Below are positions 56,697 through 64,000 of a DNA stretch of 64,000 nt, piece after piece. Each line of letters opens with the position of its first letter. Position 1 is the first letter of the stretch. The position numbers were made by a program, and so were the translations under genes. The notes below the pieces were generated by a model. The model saw only the letters and a list, made by a program, of their open reading frames with translations, searched no databases and was not told the origin of the DNA. Origin of the DNA: Microbacterium sp. LCT-H2 (GTDB lineage Bacteria; Actinomycetota; Actinomycetes; Actinomycetales; Microbacteriaceae). The DNA lies in contig NZ_MODW01000001.1 in the NCBI RefSeq assembly GCF_001866135.1, forward strand, positions 744,001 through 808,000, given 5' to 3'.

Positions 56697-58058
56697 TCAT
56701 CGCCGGGCGGTGGACGCCTCGACGGCGAGGTCGGGCGCCGTCGTGAAGTCCGAGCGGCGGCTGAGCACGAAGGCGATCGTCGCCCCGAGCAGCGTGAGCC
56801 CCGAGATGAGGAGCAGGCCCCACACCGCCGATCCCGTGGTCTCGCTGATCCAGCCGATCGCGTAGGGTCCCGCGAAGCCGGCGAGGTTGCCGACCGAGTT
56901 GATGAAGGCGAGGCCGGCTGCGGCCGCCGTGCCGGTGAGCACCATGGGCGGCAGGCTCCAGAACAGCGGGGTGGTCGAGAAGAGCGCCGACATCCCGACG
57001 CACAGCGCCGCGAGCGCGAGCACCGGTGTGCCCTGCGCCGCCACCGCCGCGATGAGCGACAGGGCGGTGATGCTGAGCGTGATGCCGATCTGCAGCGGGA
57101 TGTTGCCCTGCCTCCGGGCGGCGCGCTCCCACGGCAGCATCACGAGGGCCGCGCACAGGTTCGGCAGCGCCACGAGCCACCCCGTGGTGGAGTTCGAGAA
57201 GTCGCCCATGCTCTTCACGATCGTCGGCAGCCACATCCCCAGGCCGTACGCACCGAACACGACGCCGAAGAACAGCACGATAAGCGTCCAGAGGCGGCCG
57301 TTGAGGAAGACCTCGCCCAGACGGAGGCGTCCGTGCCGTTGCTCGGTCGCCTGGGTCTCGGCGGCGAGCGTGTCGGTGATCCAGCGCTGCTCGGCGGGGT
57401 TCAGCCAGCGCGCGTCCTGCGGACGGTCGGGGAGCCAGAAGAACACGACGAACGCGAGGAGCACAGCCGGGACGCCCTGGAGCAGGAAGACGAGCTGCCA
57501 CCCCTCGAGCCCCCACAGGCCGTGCAGCTCCAGCATCCAGCCGGACAGCGGCGCGGCGACCGCGTTGGCGATCGGGTTCGAGAGCACGAAGACGGCGAGC
57601 ACCTGCGTGCGGTACTGCCGCGGGAACCACAGCGTGAGGTAGAGCAGCACCCCGGGGAAGAATCCGGCCTCCGCGATCCCGAGGATGAAGCGCGCGATCG
57701 CGAACTGCGTCGCGTCCTGCACGAAGGCGGTCAGCGCGGCGACGATGCCCCACGAGATCATGATGCGCGCGATCCACTTGCGGGCGCCGAACTTCTCCAG
57801 CAGCAGGTTGCTCGGCACCTCGAACAACAGGTAGCCGATGAAGAAGATGCCCGCCGCGAAGCCGAAGGCGGCCTCGGTGATCTGGAGGGCGGCGGTCATC
57901 TCCAGCTTCGCGAAGCCCGCGTTGTTCCGGTCGATGTAGGCGACGAGGTAGAGCAGTCCGAGGAACGGACCCAGCCTCCAGATCGCCTTCTTCATGGCGG
58001 CGGCTCCCACCGCGTCCTCCGCGGCGCGCGCCTGCGCGAGGGTCTCTCTGCCGGACAT
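56697..58058 (-). CDS. MFS transporter of the ACS (anion:cation symporter) type
   Basis: The 453-residue protein has 12 membrane helices and the ACS marks YIDRNNAGFAKLEM (helix 1), FFIGYLLFEVPSNLLLEKFGARKW and RFILGIAEAGFFPGVLLYLTLWFP. The last is a clear ACS signature. ACS members include tartrate, glucarate and hexuronate carriers. It should import a sugar acid by proton symport. It is a single-gene transcript with an operator 30 bp upstream of its start, and it is divergent from the GntR gene. Confidence 0.85.
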   Translation of the reverse strand: MSGRETLAQARAAEDAVGAAAMKKAIWRLGPFLGLLYLVAYIDRNNAGFAKLEMTAALQITEAAFGFAAGIFFIGYLLFEVPSNLLLEKFGARKWIARIMISWGIVAALTAFVQDATQFAIARFILGIAEAGFFPGVLLYLTLWFPRQYRTQVLAVFVLSNPIANAVAAPLSGWMLELHGLWGLEGWQLVFLLQGVPAVLLAFVVFFWLPDRPQDARWLNPAEQRWITDTLAAETQATEQRHGRLRLGEVFLNGRLWTLIVLFFGVVFGAYGLGMWLPTIVKSMGDFSNSTTGWLVALPNLCAALVMLPWERAARRQGNIPLQIGITLSITALSLIAAVAAQGTPVLALAALCVGMSALFSTTPLFWSLPPMVLTGTAAAAGLAFINSVGNLAGFAGPYAIGWISETTGSAVWGLLLISGLTLLGATIAFVLSRRSDFTTAPDLAVEASTARR

Positions 58059-58087
58059 GACAACTCCTTCGTCATCGGTTTCGGGTT

Positions 58088-58105
58088 TTGCTATAGCATC
58101 TAGCA
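58088..58105. promoter_or_regulatory. island operator 5, TTGCTATAGCATCTAGCA
   Basis: This is the full 18-bp form of the site, identical over 17 bases to operator 1. It lies 30 bp upstream of the MFS start codon. Confidence 0.8.
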
Positions 58106-58134
58106 CCGCGGGTTTCCTGTCCAGTCCCACCCTC

Positions 58135-58145
58135 ATGCCATAGCA
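58135..58145. promoter_or_regulatory. degenerate island operator, ATGCCATAGCA
   Basis: This site matches TGCTATAGCA with one mismatch and lies 66 bp upstream of the GntR start and 30 bp from operator 5. It may serve autoregulation, but the half-site structure is weak. Confidence 0.5.
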
Positions 58146-58210
58146 TCGACCGAGCGAAGGAGCCCCCGCTCGACGAGCACCGGGCCGCGCGAGATCGAGA
58201 AGGGCCCCGG

Positions 58211-58861
58211 ATGCGCAGCGTGTCGGATCAGAACATCGCCGAGCAGGTCACGGACGAGCTCCGGGCGGCGATCCACTCCGGAGAGCTCGCCCCGGGCGAG
58301 CGCCTCGTGGAGCGCAAGCTCGCCGACCGTCTCGGCGTCAGCCACATCCCCGTGCGCGAGGCCCTGACCCGGCTTGCCGAGGAGCGCCTCATCACCCGCG
58401 AGCCCCGCCGCGGCGCCCGCGTCGCCCAGCTCAGCGCGCAGGACCTGGAGGAGATCTCGAGCCTGCGGATCGTGCTGGAGCAGTTCATGGCGATCCGGGT
58501 GCAGGAGCGGTGGAACGACGAGTCGGCGGCGCGGCTGCAAGCCATCATCCAAGCCATGGCGGCGGCGGCTCCGGGCGATGTGGCCGAGGTCCTGCGCCAG
58601 GACCGCCTCTTCCACGAGACCCTCGCCGACCTCGCCGAACACCGGTTCCTCGATGAGCTCAGCGCCCAGCTCCGCGGCCGGATCGCCGGGTTCATCCAGG
58701 CGGCCAACTCCGCCCTCGACCCCGCCGAGCAGGAGGAGCACGTGCGCAGCCACCAGCAGATCGTCGACGCCATCGCGACCGGCGATCCGGAGCAGGCGCG
58801 CGCGGTGATCGCCGAGCACGTGACCAGGGCCGTCCGCCGCATCACGCCGTCGGCCGAGTGA
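58211..58861 (+). CDS. GntR/FCD-family regulator of the island
   Basis: The 216-residue protein has the GntR winged helix (ELAPGERLVERKLADRLGVSHIPVREALTRLAEERLITREPRRGARV as parts) and the C-terminal FCD domain (about 80-210), with QDRLFHETLADLAEHRFL and RSHQQIVDAI carrying the acidic and His residues that hold the metal. FCD regulators respond to sugar acids, as in UxuR, ExuR and LldR. It is divergent from the MFS gene, and every island transcript has a TGCTATAGCA-type site, so I infer it is the regulator. It overlaps the next gene by four bases. Confidence 0.85.
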   Translation: MRSVSDQNIAEQVTDELRAAIHSGELAPGERLVERKLADRLGVSHIPVREALTRLAEERLITREPRRGARVAQLSAQDLEEISSLRIVLEQFMAIRVQERWNDESAARLQAIIQAMAAAAPGDVAEVLRQDRLFHETLADLAEHRFLDELSAQLRGRIAGFIQAANSALDPAEQEEHVRSHQQIVDAIATGDPEQARAVIAEHVTRAVRRITPSAE

Positions 58862-59712
58862 GCGCCGCCGTGGCCGCACGCACCATCGTGCTGACCGGAG
58901 CCTCGGACGGGATCGGCGCCGCCACCGCCCGCCAGCTCGCCGGCTCCCCGCACCGCCTGCTCCTCGTTGGCCGCTCGCCCGACAAGATGCGGGCCGTGGC
59001 GGCGGAGACCGGCGCGGAGTGGTTCACCGCGGACTTCGCGCGCCTCGACGACGTGCGCGCCCTCGCCGCGCAGCTCGCGGACGCCGTGGGAGCGGCGGGC
59101 ATCGACGTGCTGGCCAACAACGCCGGCGGCATCTTCGGCGACCGCACCCCCACGGTCGACGGGCACGAGAAGACGATGCAGGTGAACCACCTCGCCCCGT
59201 TCCTGCTGACGAACCTCCTGCTCCCGCAGCTGCTCGCCGCCCGCGGCGCGGTCGTGAACACCTCCAGCGTCGCCCATCACCTCTTCGGGCACCTCGACGT
59301 CGATGATCTCGACAACACCCGCCGGTATTCGCCGAACAAGGCCTACGGCGACGCCAAGCTCGCCAACGTCCTGATGGCGAAGAGCCTTCACGAGAAGTTC
59401 CATGCGCAGGGTCTCAGCGCGGTGGCCTTCCACCCCGGCACCGTGGCGACGAACTTCGCCGCCGAGTCGTCGAGCATCATGCGCCTCGTCTACCGCACCC
59501 CGCTGCGCCGCCTCGTCCTCATCGGCAGCGACCGCGGCGGCGCGACGCTGCGCTGGTTCCTCGAGGGAACGCCGGGCGAGACCTGGATCTCCGGCGGCTA
59601 CTACGACGAGCGCGTCCTCAGCACCCGGGTGAACCCGCAGGTGCACGACCCGGCTCTCGCCGAGGCCCTCTGGCAGCGCAGCGCCGCGCTCGTCGGCGTG
59701 TCCGGGGGCTGA
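58858..59712 (+). CDS. SDR-family protein (retinol dehydrogenase-like)
   Basis: The 284-residue protein has TGASDGIGAATA for the cofactor, NNAGG, and YGDAKLANVLMAK as the catalytic Tyr-Lys, with Ser in NTSSVAHH. This layout, with the N-terminal arginine after beta-2 (LVGRSPDK), is that of the retinol/WW-domain oxidoreductase-like SDRs, usually NADP-dependent. It is co-transcribed with the GntR gene (GTGA overlap) and so tied to island control, but the sequence differs from the classical sugar SDRs of the same island. Confidence 0.85.
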   Translation: MSAAVAARTIVLTGASDGIGAATARQLAGSPHRLLLVGRSPDKMRAVAAETGAEWFTADFARLDDVRALAAQLADAVGAAGIDVLANNAGGIFGDRTPTVDGHEKTMQVNHLAPFLLTNLLLPQLLAARGAVVNTSSVAHHLFGHLDVDDLDNTRRYSPNKAYGDAKLANVLMAKSLHEKFHAQGLSAVAFHPGTVATNFAAESSSIMRLVYRTPLRRLVLIGSDRGGATLRWFLEGTPGETWISGGYYDERVLSTRVNPQVHDPALAEALWQRSAALVGVSGG

Positions 59713-59724
59713 GCGCCCGCCGTC

Positions 59725-59730
59725 TACGCT
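59725..59730 (+). promoter_or_regulatory. -10 hexamer TACGCT of a probable leaderless promoter
   Basis: TACGCT ends six bases before the ATG at 59737. Confidence 0.5.
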
Positions 59731-59736
59731 GGGGCG

Positions 59737-60648
59737 ATGGCGCGCCTCGACTGGACCCAGCTCCCTCCCGCTCTCCGAGCCCGGGTCGAGGAGTTCGCCG
59801 GTTCGCCGGTGGCACGGGCGCAGTCGCAGGACGGCGGCTTCTCCGCGGGACTGGCCTCACGGCTGACCTTCGCCGACGGACGGCGGCTGTTCGTCAAGGC
59901 GGTGCAGGAGTCCGCGGAAGGGACGTTCGCGCTCTACGTGCGAGAGGCCGAGGTGCTCGGCGCGATCCCCCGCTCCCTCCCCGCCGCGCACCTCGTCGAC
60001 GCCTTCACTGCGGACGGATGGGCGGTGCTTCTCATCGAAGACGTCGAGGGTCGTCATCCGGAACGCTCGGCCACCGCGCCCGACACCGCGCATGTCCTGG
60101 ATGCGATCGCCGCCCTGGCCACCGCCGAGGCGCCGCGCGCGCTTCCCCGCCTCGCCGACGAGCTGCACGAGGACTCCGGATCCTGGCGACGGCTGGAGGA
60201 GGCAGGGCTCCTGGAGACGACCACGCCGTGGTGCGCGCAGAACGTCGACCTCCTCCGCACGGCGGCGGAACGCGTGGGCGCCGCGGTCGCGGGCGACCGG
60301 TTCCTGCACGCCGACCTCCGGGCCGACAACATCCTCATCGAGGCCTCCGGCCGCGCACGGCTGCTCGATTGGCCGTGGGCGGCCCGCGGCGCGGGGTGGG
60401 AGGACGCCCTCCTCTACCTGCTCGATCTCCGCGTGGAGGACGCCGCGGCCGAGGTCGGTCCCCTGCTCGATCACCCCGTCTTCGCCGGATCGACCACGCA
60501 GGACCATGTCGCCCTCCTGTCCGCCGCGGGCGGCGCCTGGTTCGAGAAGTGCCGTCTTCCCGCGCCGGACGGGATGACGACGCTCCGCGACTTCCAGCGC
60601 CGGGAAGCGGTCATCGCCACCGACTGGATCGCCGAGCTCGTCCACTGA
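59737..60648 (+). CDS. aminoglycoside phosphotransferase (APH)-like kinase
   Basis: The 303-residue protein has the kinase fold with FVKAV as ATP-binding Lys, IEDVEG as the hinge, HADLRADNIL (catalytic Asp and metal Asn) and LLDWPWAARG (the DxD/DFG Asp). APH-like actinobacterial proteins phosphorylate diverse small molecules, not usually drugs. No substrate is predictable. The start at 59737 is supported by the leaderless -10 hexamer. It is a single gene, unlinked to the island. Confidence 0.8.
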   Translation: MARLDWTQLPPALRARVEEFAGSPVARAQSQDGGFSAGLASRLTFADGRRLFVKAVQESAEGTFALYVREAEVLGAIPRSLPAAHLVDAFTADGWAVLLIEDVEGRHPERSATAPDTAHVLDAIAALATAEAPRALPRLADELHEDSGSWRRLEEAGLLETTTPWCAQNVDLLRTAAERVGAAVAGDRFLHADLRADNILIEASGRARLLDWPWAARGAGWEDALLYLLDLRVEDAAAEVGPLLDHPVFAGSTTQDHVALLSAAGGAWFEKCRLPAPDGMTTLRDFQRREAVIATDWIAELVH

Positions 60649-60718
60649 TCCCGGCGGAGCCTTGTGGCCCCTCATCCAGGGAGGTAACGTTCTACCGTTC
60701 CTGACGAGAGAGGCGACG

Positions 60719-62194
60719 ATGCCCCGGACCGATCGACCCCGTCCCACGACGTCCGTGTGGCGTCGCAAGCCCGTCAGCGACATGACAGAGGAGTCGGGCG
60801 GGAGCGGTCTGTTCCGGACGCTCGGGCTCTGGCAGCTCACCGCGATCGGCGTGGGCGGCATCGTCGGTGTCGGGATCTTCTCGCTCGCCGGGCTCGTCGC
60901 CCACGGCGACGCGACGACTCCCGCCGTGGGTCCCGCCGTCGTCCTCTCCTTCCTCATCGCCGGGCTCGCGTCGGCGGCGGCCGCGCTGTCGTATGCGGAG
61001 TTCGCCGGCATGATCCCGCGCGCCGGTTCCGCCTACAGCTACGGCTACGTCGCGCTCGGCGAGCTCGTCGGCTGGTTCATCGGCTGGGACCTGCTCCTGG
61101 AGTACGTCGCCATCGTCGCCGTCGTCGCGATCGGCATCTCCGGCTATCTCGACGCGTTCCTCTCCGGCTTCGGGCTGGAGCTGCCGACCGCGATCACCGA
61201 GACCGCCGACCAGCCGGGCGGCGTGGTCAACATCCCGGCCATCCTCATCTGCCTGTTCGTGACGTTCCTGCTGAGCCGAGGCACCCGCACGTTCGGCCGC
61301 TTCGAGCTCGTCGCCGTCGCTATCAAGATCCTCCTCGTGGTGTTCATCGTCGTCCTCGGCGTCTTCTTCATCGACCCCGCCAACTACGACCCGTTCCTGC
61401 CGAACGGCTTTGGCCCCGTCTTCACCGGTGCCGCGACGGTGTTCTTCGCGGTGTTCGGCTACGACGCGATGAGCACGGCCGCCGAGGAGGCGAAGGACGG
61501 GCGTCGACACATGCCGAAGGCGATCATCCTGTCCCTCGTGATCGCGATGGTGCTCTACGTCGCCGCGACGCTCGTGCTCACGGGCATGCAGAACTACCAG
61601 GACATCGATCCGAAGGCGGGCTTCGCCTCGGCGTTCACGGGTGTGGGGCTCCCGGTCGTCGCCTCCGTCATCTCGGTGTTCGCCGTCGTGTCGATCCTCA
61701 CCGTGATGCTCACGTTCCTGCTCGGCGCCACTCGCGTGTGGTTCAGCATGAGCCGCGACGGACTGCTCCCCGGCTGGTTCGCGCGGGTCGACCGCCGCGG
61801 CGTCCCGCAGCGGGTCACCTGGATCGCGGGGCTGGGCGCGGCGTTCTTCGCGGGGGTGTTCCCCATCCGCGCCGTCGCCGACCTCACGAACATCGGCATC
61901 CTCGCCGCCTTCGTCGTCGTCTGCGTCGCCGTGATCGTGTTCCGCTACACGAAGCCGGATGCGCCGCGGACGTTCCGGCTGCCGTTCATGCCCGTGGTCC
62001 CGATCGTCGGCGTGGGCTTCTCGCTCGTCCTCATCTCGCAGCTCCACCCCGAGACGTGGCTCCGGTTCGGGGTCTGGCTCGTGATCGGACTCGTCGTGTA
62101 CTTCGCCTACAGCCGTCGGCACTCGCTCCTGAACCCGGACAGCCCCCGGCACCGCCCGGGCACGACTTCGGAGACCCCCGGCGACACGCCGTAG
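60719..62194 (+). CDS. amino acid permease (APC superfamily)
   Basis: The 491-residue protein has 12 or so membrane helices. The first has the Gly-rich APC motif AIGVGGIVGVGIFSLAGL; others read GSAYSYGYVALGELVGWFIGWDLLLEY and GYDAMSTAAEEAKDGRRHMPKAI in parts, matching cationic amino acid permeases of the YfnA/CAT type. It is likely to import an amino acid by proton symport. The ATG at 60719 has AGAGAGG before it; an upstream start at 60662 is possible. Its last 13 residues (PGTTSETPGDTP and the Arg before) come from the family C repeat that follows. Confidence 0.85.
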   Translation: MPRTDRPRPTTSVWRRKPVSDMTEESGGSGLFRTLGLWQLTAIGVGGIVGVGIFSLAGLVAHGDATTPAVGPAVVLSFLIAGLASAAAALSYAEFAGMIPRAGSAYSYGYVALGELVGWFIGWDLLLEYVAIVAVVAIGISGYLDAFLSGFGLELPTAITETADQPGGVVNIPAILICLFVTFLLSRGTRTFGRFELVAVAIKILLVVFIVVLGVFFIDPANYDPFLPNGFGPVFTGAATVFFAVFGYDAMSTAAEEAKDGRRHMPKAIILSLVIAMVLYVAATLVLTGMQNYQDIDPKAGFASAFTGVGLPVVASVISVFAVVSILTVMLTFLLGATRVWFSMSRDGLLPGWFARVDRRGVPQRVTWIAGLGAAFFAGVFPIRAVADLTNIGILAAFVVVCVAVIVFRYTKPDAPRTFRLPFMPVVPIVGVGFSLVLISQLHPETWLRFGVWLVIGLVVYFAYSRRHSLLNPDSPRHRPGTTSETPGDTP

Positions 62195-62246
62195 GCGGGG
62201 CCGGGGAGGCGGCGGGTCGCGCCGCAGCTCCGAAGTCGTGCCCGGG
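62155..62246. repeat. palindromic repeat, family C copy 2, overlapping the permease 3' end
   Basis: The left arm (62155-62173, CCCGGGCACGACTTCGGAG) pairs with the right arm (62228-62246) without mismatch. The stop codon of the permease (62192-62194) is inside the element. It matches copy 1 at 37908-38000 in its first 36 bases with three or four differences. It terminates the permease gene and the leftward beta-helix gene. Confidence 0.8.
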
Positions 62247-62250
62247 AGGA

Positions 62251-64000
62251 TCAGCCGACGACGAGGTTGGCGGTGTCGACGACGCGGTCGCCCTCGCCGG
62301 GGAACGCCGTGCGGGTGACGCCGGCCTCCACGTTGCCGGTGTGCAGCAGCGTCGAGCCGGACCCGAACGCGTCGTCGCGGAGCTCCAGGGCGCCGCCCTC
62401 GAACCGGTTGCCGACCGCGCGATAGTGGGTCGCGCCGCTCGTCACGGCGACGTGCGTGGTCGATCCCTCCGCCCGGAAGGTGCTGTCGGCGAGCGTCAGG
62501 TGCAGCTCCCCGGCGCCCGACCGCGACACCGTCGTCCCGCCCTTCGCCGACACCTCGGAACCCGCGATCTCGACGACCTGACGGTCCTTCGATGCTGCCG
62601 CGATGCGGGCGTTGCGGAGCGTGGAGCCTTCGACACGCAGCTTCCCCGTCGCGGAGGCGATAGGGGCGGCGTCGTCCGCCGCGCTGAGGGTCGAGCCGCG
62701 GAAGGTGACCGCTCCAGGCCCGTTGATCTTCATGCCGCCGACGCGGTCGAGCACCGTGTCGACGAAGGTCACGGGCGTCTTCACCGTCGCGTTGGTGAGC
62801 TCGCCGGGAGCGACGAACGTGAAGTGCGAGTCGGCGATCACGGTCGGCCGGGCGGAGTTGTCGGAGGCCTGGGTGATGACGAGCGTGTCCGAGGCGGTGC
62901 AGCCGCGCAGCTGCGCACCGTCCGCGTTGATCCACAGCATCCCGGAGCCCGTGAGCGAGGGCTTGCCGATCACCTGCACGTCCTCCAGCGTCAGGTCGGT
63001 GATGCGCACCCGCGCCACGAACCACGAGCACACGTGCTTGCGGACGGTGATGCGCTTGGCCGCCGAGCCCCACGCCGCCCCGGAGTTCGCGAACGTCATG
63101 AGACCGGAGTTGCCCGTGTAGGTGAGGTCGTGCTCGTACTGGCCGTGGGTGACGAAGGGACCCTGGTCGTCGCCGTCGCCGTGGCAGTTCTCCACGAGGC
63201 AGTAGGCGCTCGCGGTGAAGTCGTTGAGGTGCCGGGCGTTGGCGGTGTGGCAGTTCGCGACATACCCGTACAGGCAGTAGATCTGCTGCGTCAGGTAGCC
63301 GGCTCCACCCCACGTGACGGAGGTCGGGTTCTTCAGCGTGCAGCTCTCCGTGGTGAAGTACGTGTTCCACCGGCGCTGGATCAGGGGCCAGAAGGTCGCC
63401 GTGCCGTCGATGTGGTCCACGTCGCAGCGCACCGCGTACTCGAAGGCCAGCGGGTGCGACCCGGTGTACTCGTCCGTCCCTTTGCCGAGGAACTTGAGGT
63501 TCGACACGGTCACGTCCTGCACCGGCTTCACGTGCCGCCACGTCATCGTGCGGTCCTTGCCGAGCGGCCAGCCGTTCTTGTAGTTCACGCGGATGTGCCG
63601 ACCGTCGACGATCTGGGTCACCTGGACCAGCCGCTGCAGCTCGCGCTCCCAGCGACCGGACAGCGCGTTGACCTCGGCGGCGTACCACTCCCCGACCGCG
63701 AAGAACGACGAGTCGGCGACGGGGAAGATGTCGGCGAGGTCGGGCACGTCCTCGCCGAGCTTCGCCTCCTGCACCGCGTCGGTCACCTCGCCACGGAAGA
63801 ACATGACGGCCGCGAAGGGGTCGTCCTTCCCGGCGTTCTCGATGCCCTCGGTCGTCATGAGGTGATTCCCGAAGTCGAACGCGATGTTCGACCGGGAGAA
63901 CTTGTGGCGGCGGACGAAGTTGAGGTCGGTGTGCGCCTCCACGCGCCGCACCCCGGCGTCGCCCACCATCGCGTCGAGCGCGTCGTCCGCGGGCGCGGAG
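62251..64000 (-). CDS. beta-helix protein, paralogue of the gene at 49254 (start beyond the window)
   Basis: The gene runs off the end of the window; at least 582 residues are visible, and the frame is open to 64000 (SAPADDALDAMVGD, matching KPADDALAAMVND of the paralogue). The repeated block GGAGYLTQQIYCLYG, ARHLNDFTASAYCLVENC and THGQYEHDLTYTGNSG is nearly the same in both. The N-terminal signal is not in the window. It should be a secreted beta-helix enzyme, possibly acting on a related polysaccharide. No TGCTATAGCA site can be seen here because the promoter lies outside. Confidence 0.75.
   Translation of the reverse strand, partial: SAPADDALDAMVGDAGVRRVEAHTDLNFVRRHKFSRSNIAFDFGNHLMTTEGIENAGKDDPFAAVMFFRGEVTDAVQEAKLGEDVPDLADIFPVADSSFFAVGEWYAAEVNALSGRWERELQRLVQVTQIVDGRHIRVNYKNGWPLGKDRTMTWRHVKPVQDVTVSNLKFLGKGTDEYTGSHPLAFEYAVRCDVDHIDGTATFWPLIQRRWNTYFTTESCTLKNPTSVTWGGAGYLTQQIYCLYGYVANCHTANARHLNDFTASAYCLVENCHGDGDDQGPFVTHGQYEHDLTYTGNSGLMTFANSGAAWGSAAKRITVRKHVCSWFVARVRITDLTLEDVQVIGKPSLTGSGMLWINADGAQLRGCTASDTLVITQASDNSARPTVIADSHFTFVAPGELTNATVKTPVTFVDTVLDRVGGMKINGPGAVTFRGSTLSAADDAAPIASATGKLRVEGSTLRNARIAAASKDRQVVEIAGSEVSAKGGTTVSRSGAGELHLTLADSTFRAEGSTTHVAVTSGATHYRAVGNRFEGGALELRDDAFGSGSTLLHTGNVEAGVTRTAFPGEGDRVVDTANLVVG

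Noticed and set aside
1..64000. tRNA, rRNA, riboswitch or known small RNA genes
   Set aside because: I looked for cloverleaf-like T-loop sequences and conserved rRNA stretches by eye and saw none. A covariance-model scan would be needed to exclude small structured RNAs.

Overview
The window is a stretch of high-GC actinobacterial chromosome. Codon use, leaderless promoters, a DUF7882-type small protein, 13E12/DUF222-HNH and ABC1-kinase genes, PurL of the small (PurS/PurQ-dependent) type and abundant sugar-acid catabolism all point to Microbacteriaceae, most likely Microbacterium or a close relative. This placement is inferred from gene content; no rRNA or tRNA gene was seen to confirm it.

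Layout. 0-9.7 kb: small membrane proteins, a flavin amine oxidase whose domains are circularly permuted, an ArsR/SRPBCC pair, a GrpB-domain protein, SDR enzymes and two MarR regulators. 9.7-14.2 kb: a BCCT betaine-type transporter, an ABC1 kinase and a PadR regulator. 14.2-21.3 kb: an amino-sugar operon (substrate-binding protein, two permeases, NanE, NanK) divergent from a GntR/HutC regulator and a DUF4127 protein. Two copies of TTGGNNTAGNCCAA sit in the divergent promoter. 21.4-28.5 kb: an accessory region with a glycosyltransferase, an HNH endonuclease gene carrying an SOS-like box, several tiny membrane proteins, a truncated adenine methyltransferase abutting the relic of a glyoxalase gene, a repeat array, a BKACE enzyme and a DUF2188 protein. 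28.7-40.6 kb: VOC proteins, a WYL regulator, a VapBC module, purL with a tiny overlapping membrane gene, TetR/MMPL, a DksA-type zinc finger, Gfo/Idh/MocA and SMP-30 proteins.

40.7-59.7 kb looks like one catabolic island. It holds a FAH-family hydrolase, a hydroxyacid dehydrogenase, four SDRs, an enolase-superfamily dehydratase, a ceramidase-like protein, a Tat-exported beta-helix protein, a family-5 (dipeptide/oligosaccharide) ABC importer, an MFS sugar-acid carrier and an FCD-type GntR regulator. The palindrome TGCTATAGCA, or a one-base variant, occurs upstream of every transcription unit of the island and also near the GntR gene, so I infer a single regulon. The likely job is extracellular cleavage of a polysaccharide, import of the products, and a non-phosphorylative sugar-acid pathway (dehydratase, SDR dehydrogenase, diketo-acid hydrolase). 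dinB sits inside the island. 59.7-64 kb: an APH-like kinase, an APC permease and a second beta-helix paralogue cut by the window end.

The most unusual non-coding feature is a set of structured intergenic palindromes. One family (six copies, 62-63 bp) has four CAGGC/GCCTG pentamers at a fixed 18-nt pitch and, apart from one tandem second copy, lies 5-36 bp after a stop codon. Several other palindrome families occur in two or more copies; one of them supplies the last codons of a permease gene. A different short palindrome sits in frame inside the ABC1 kinase gene.
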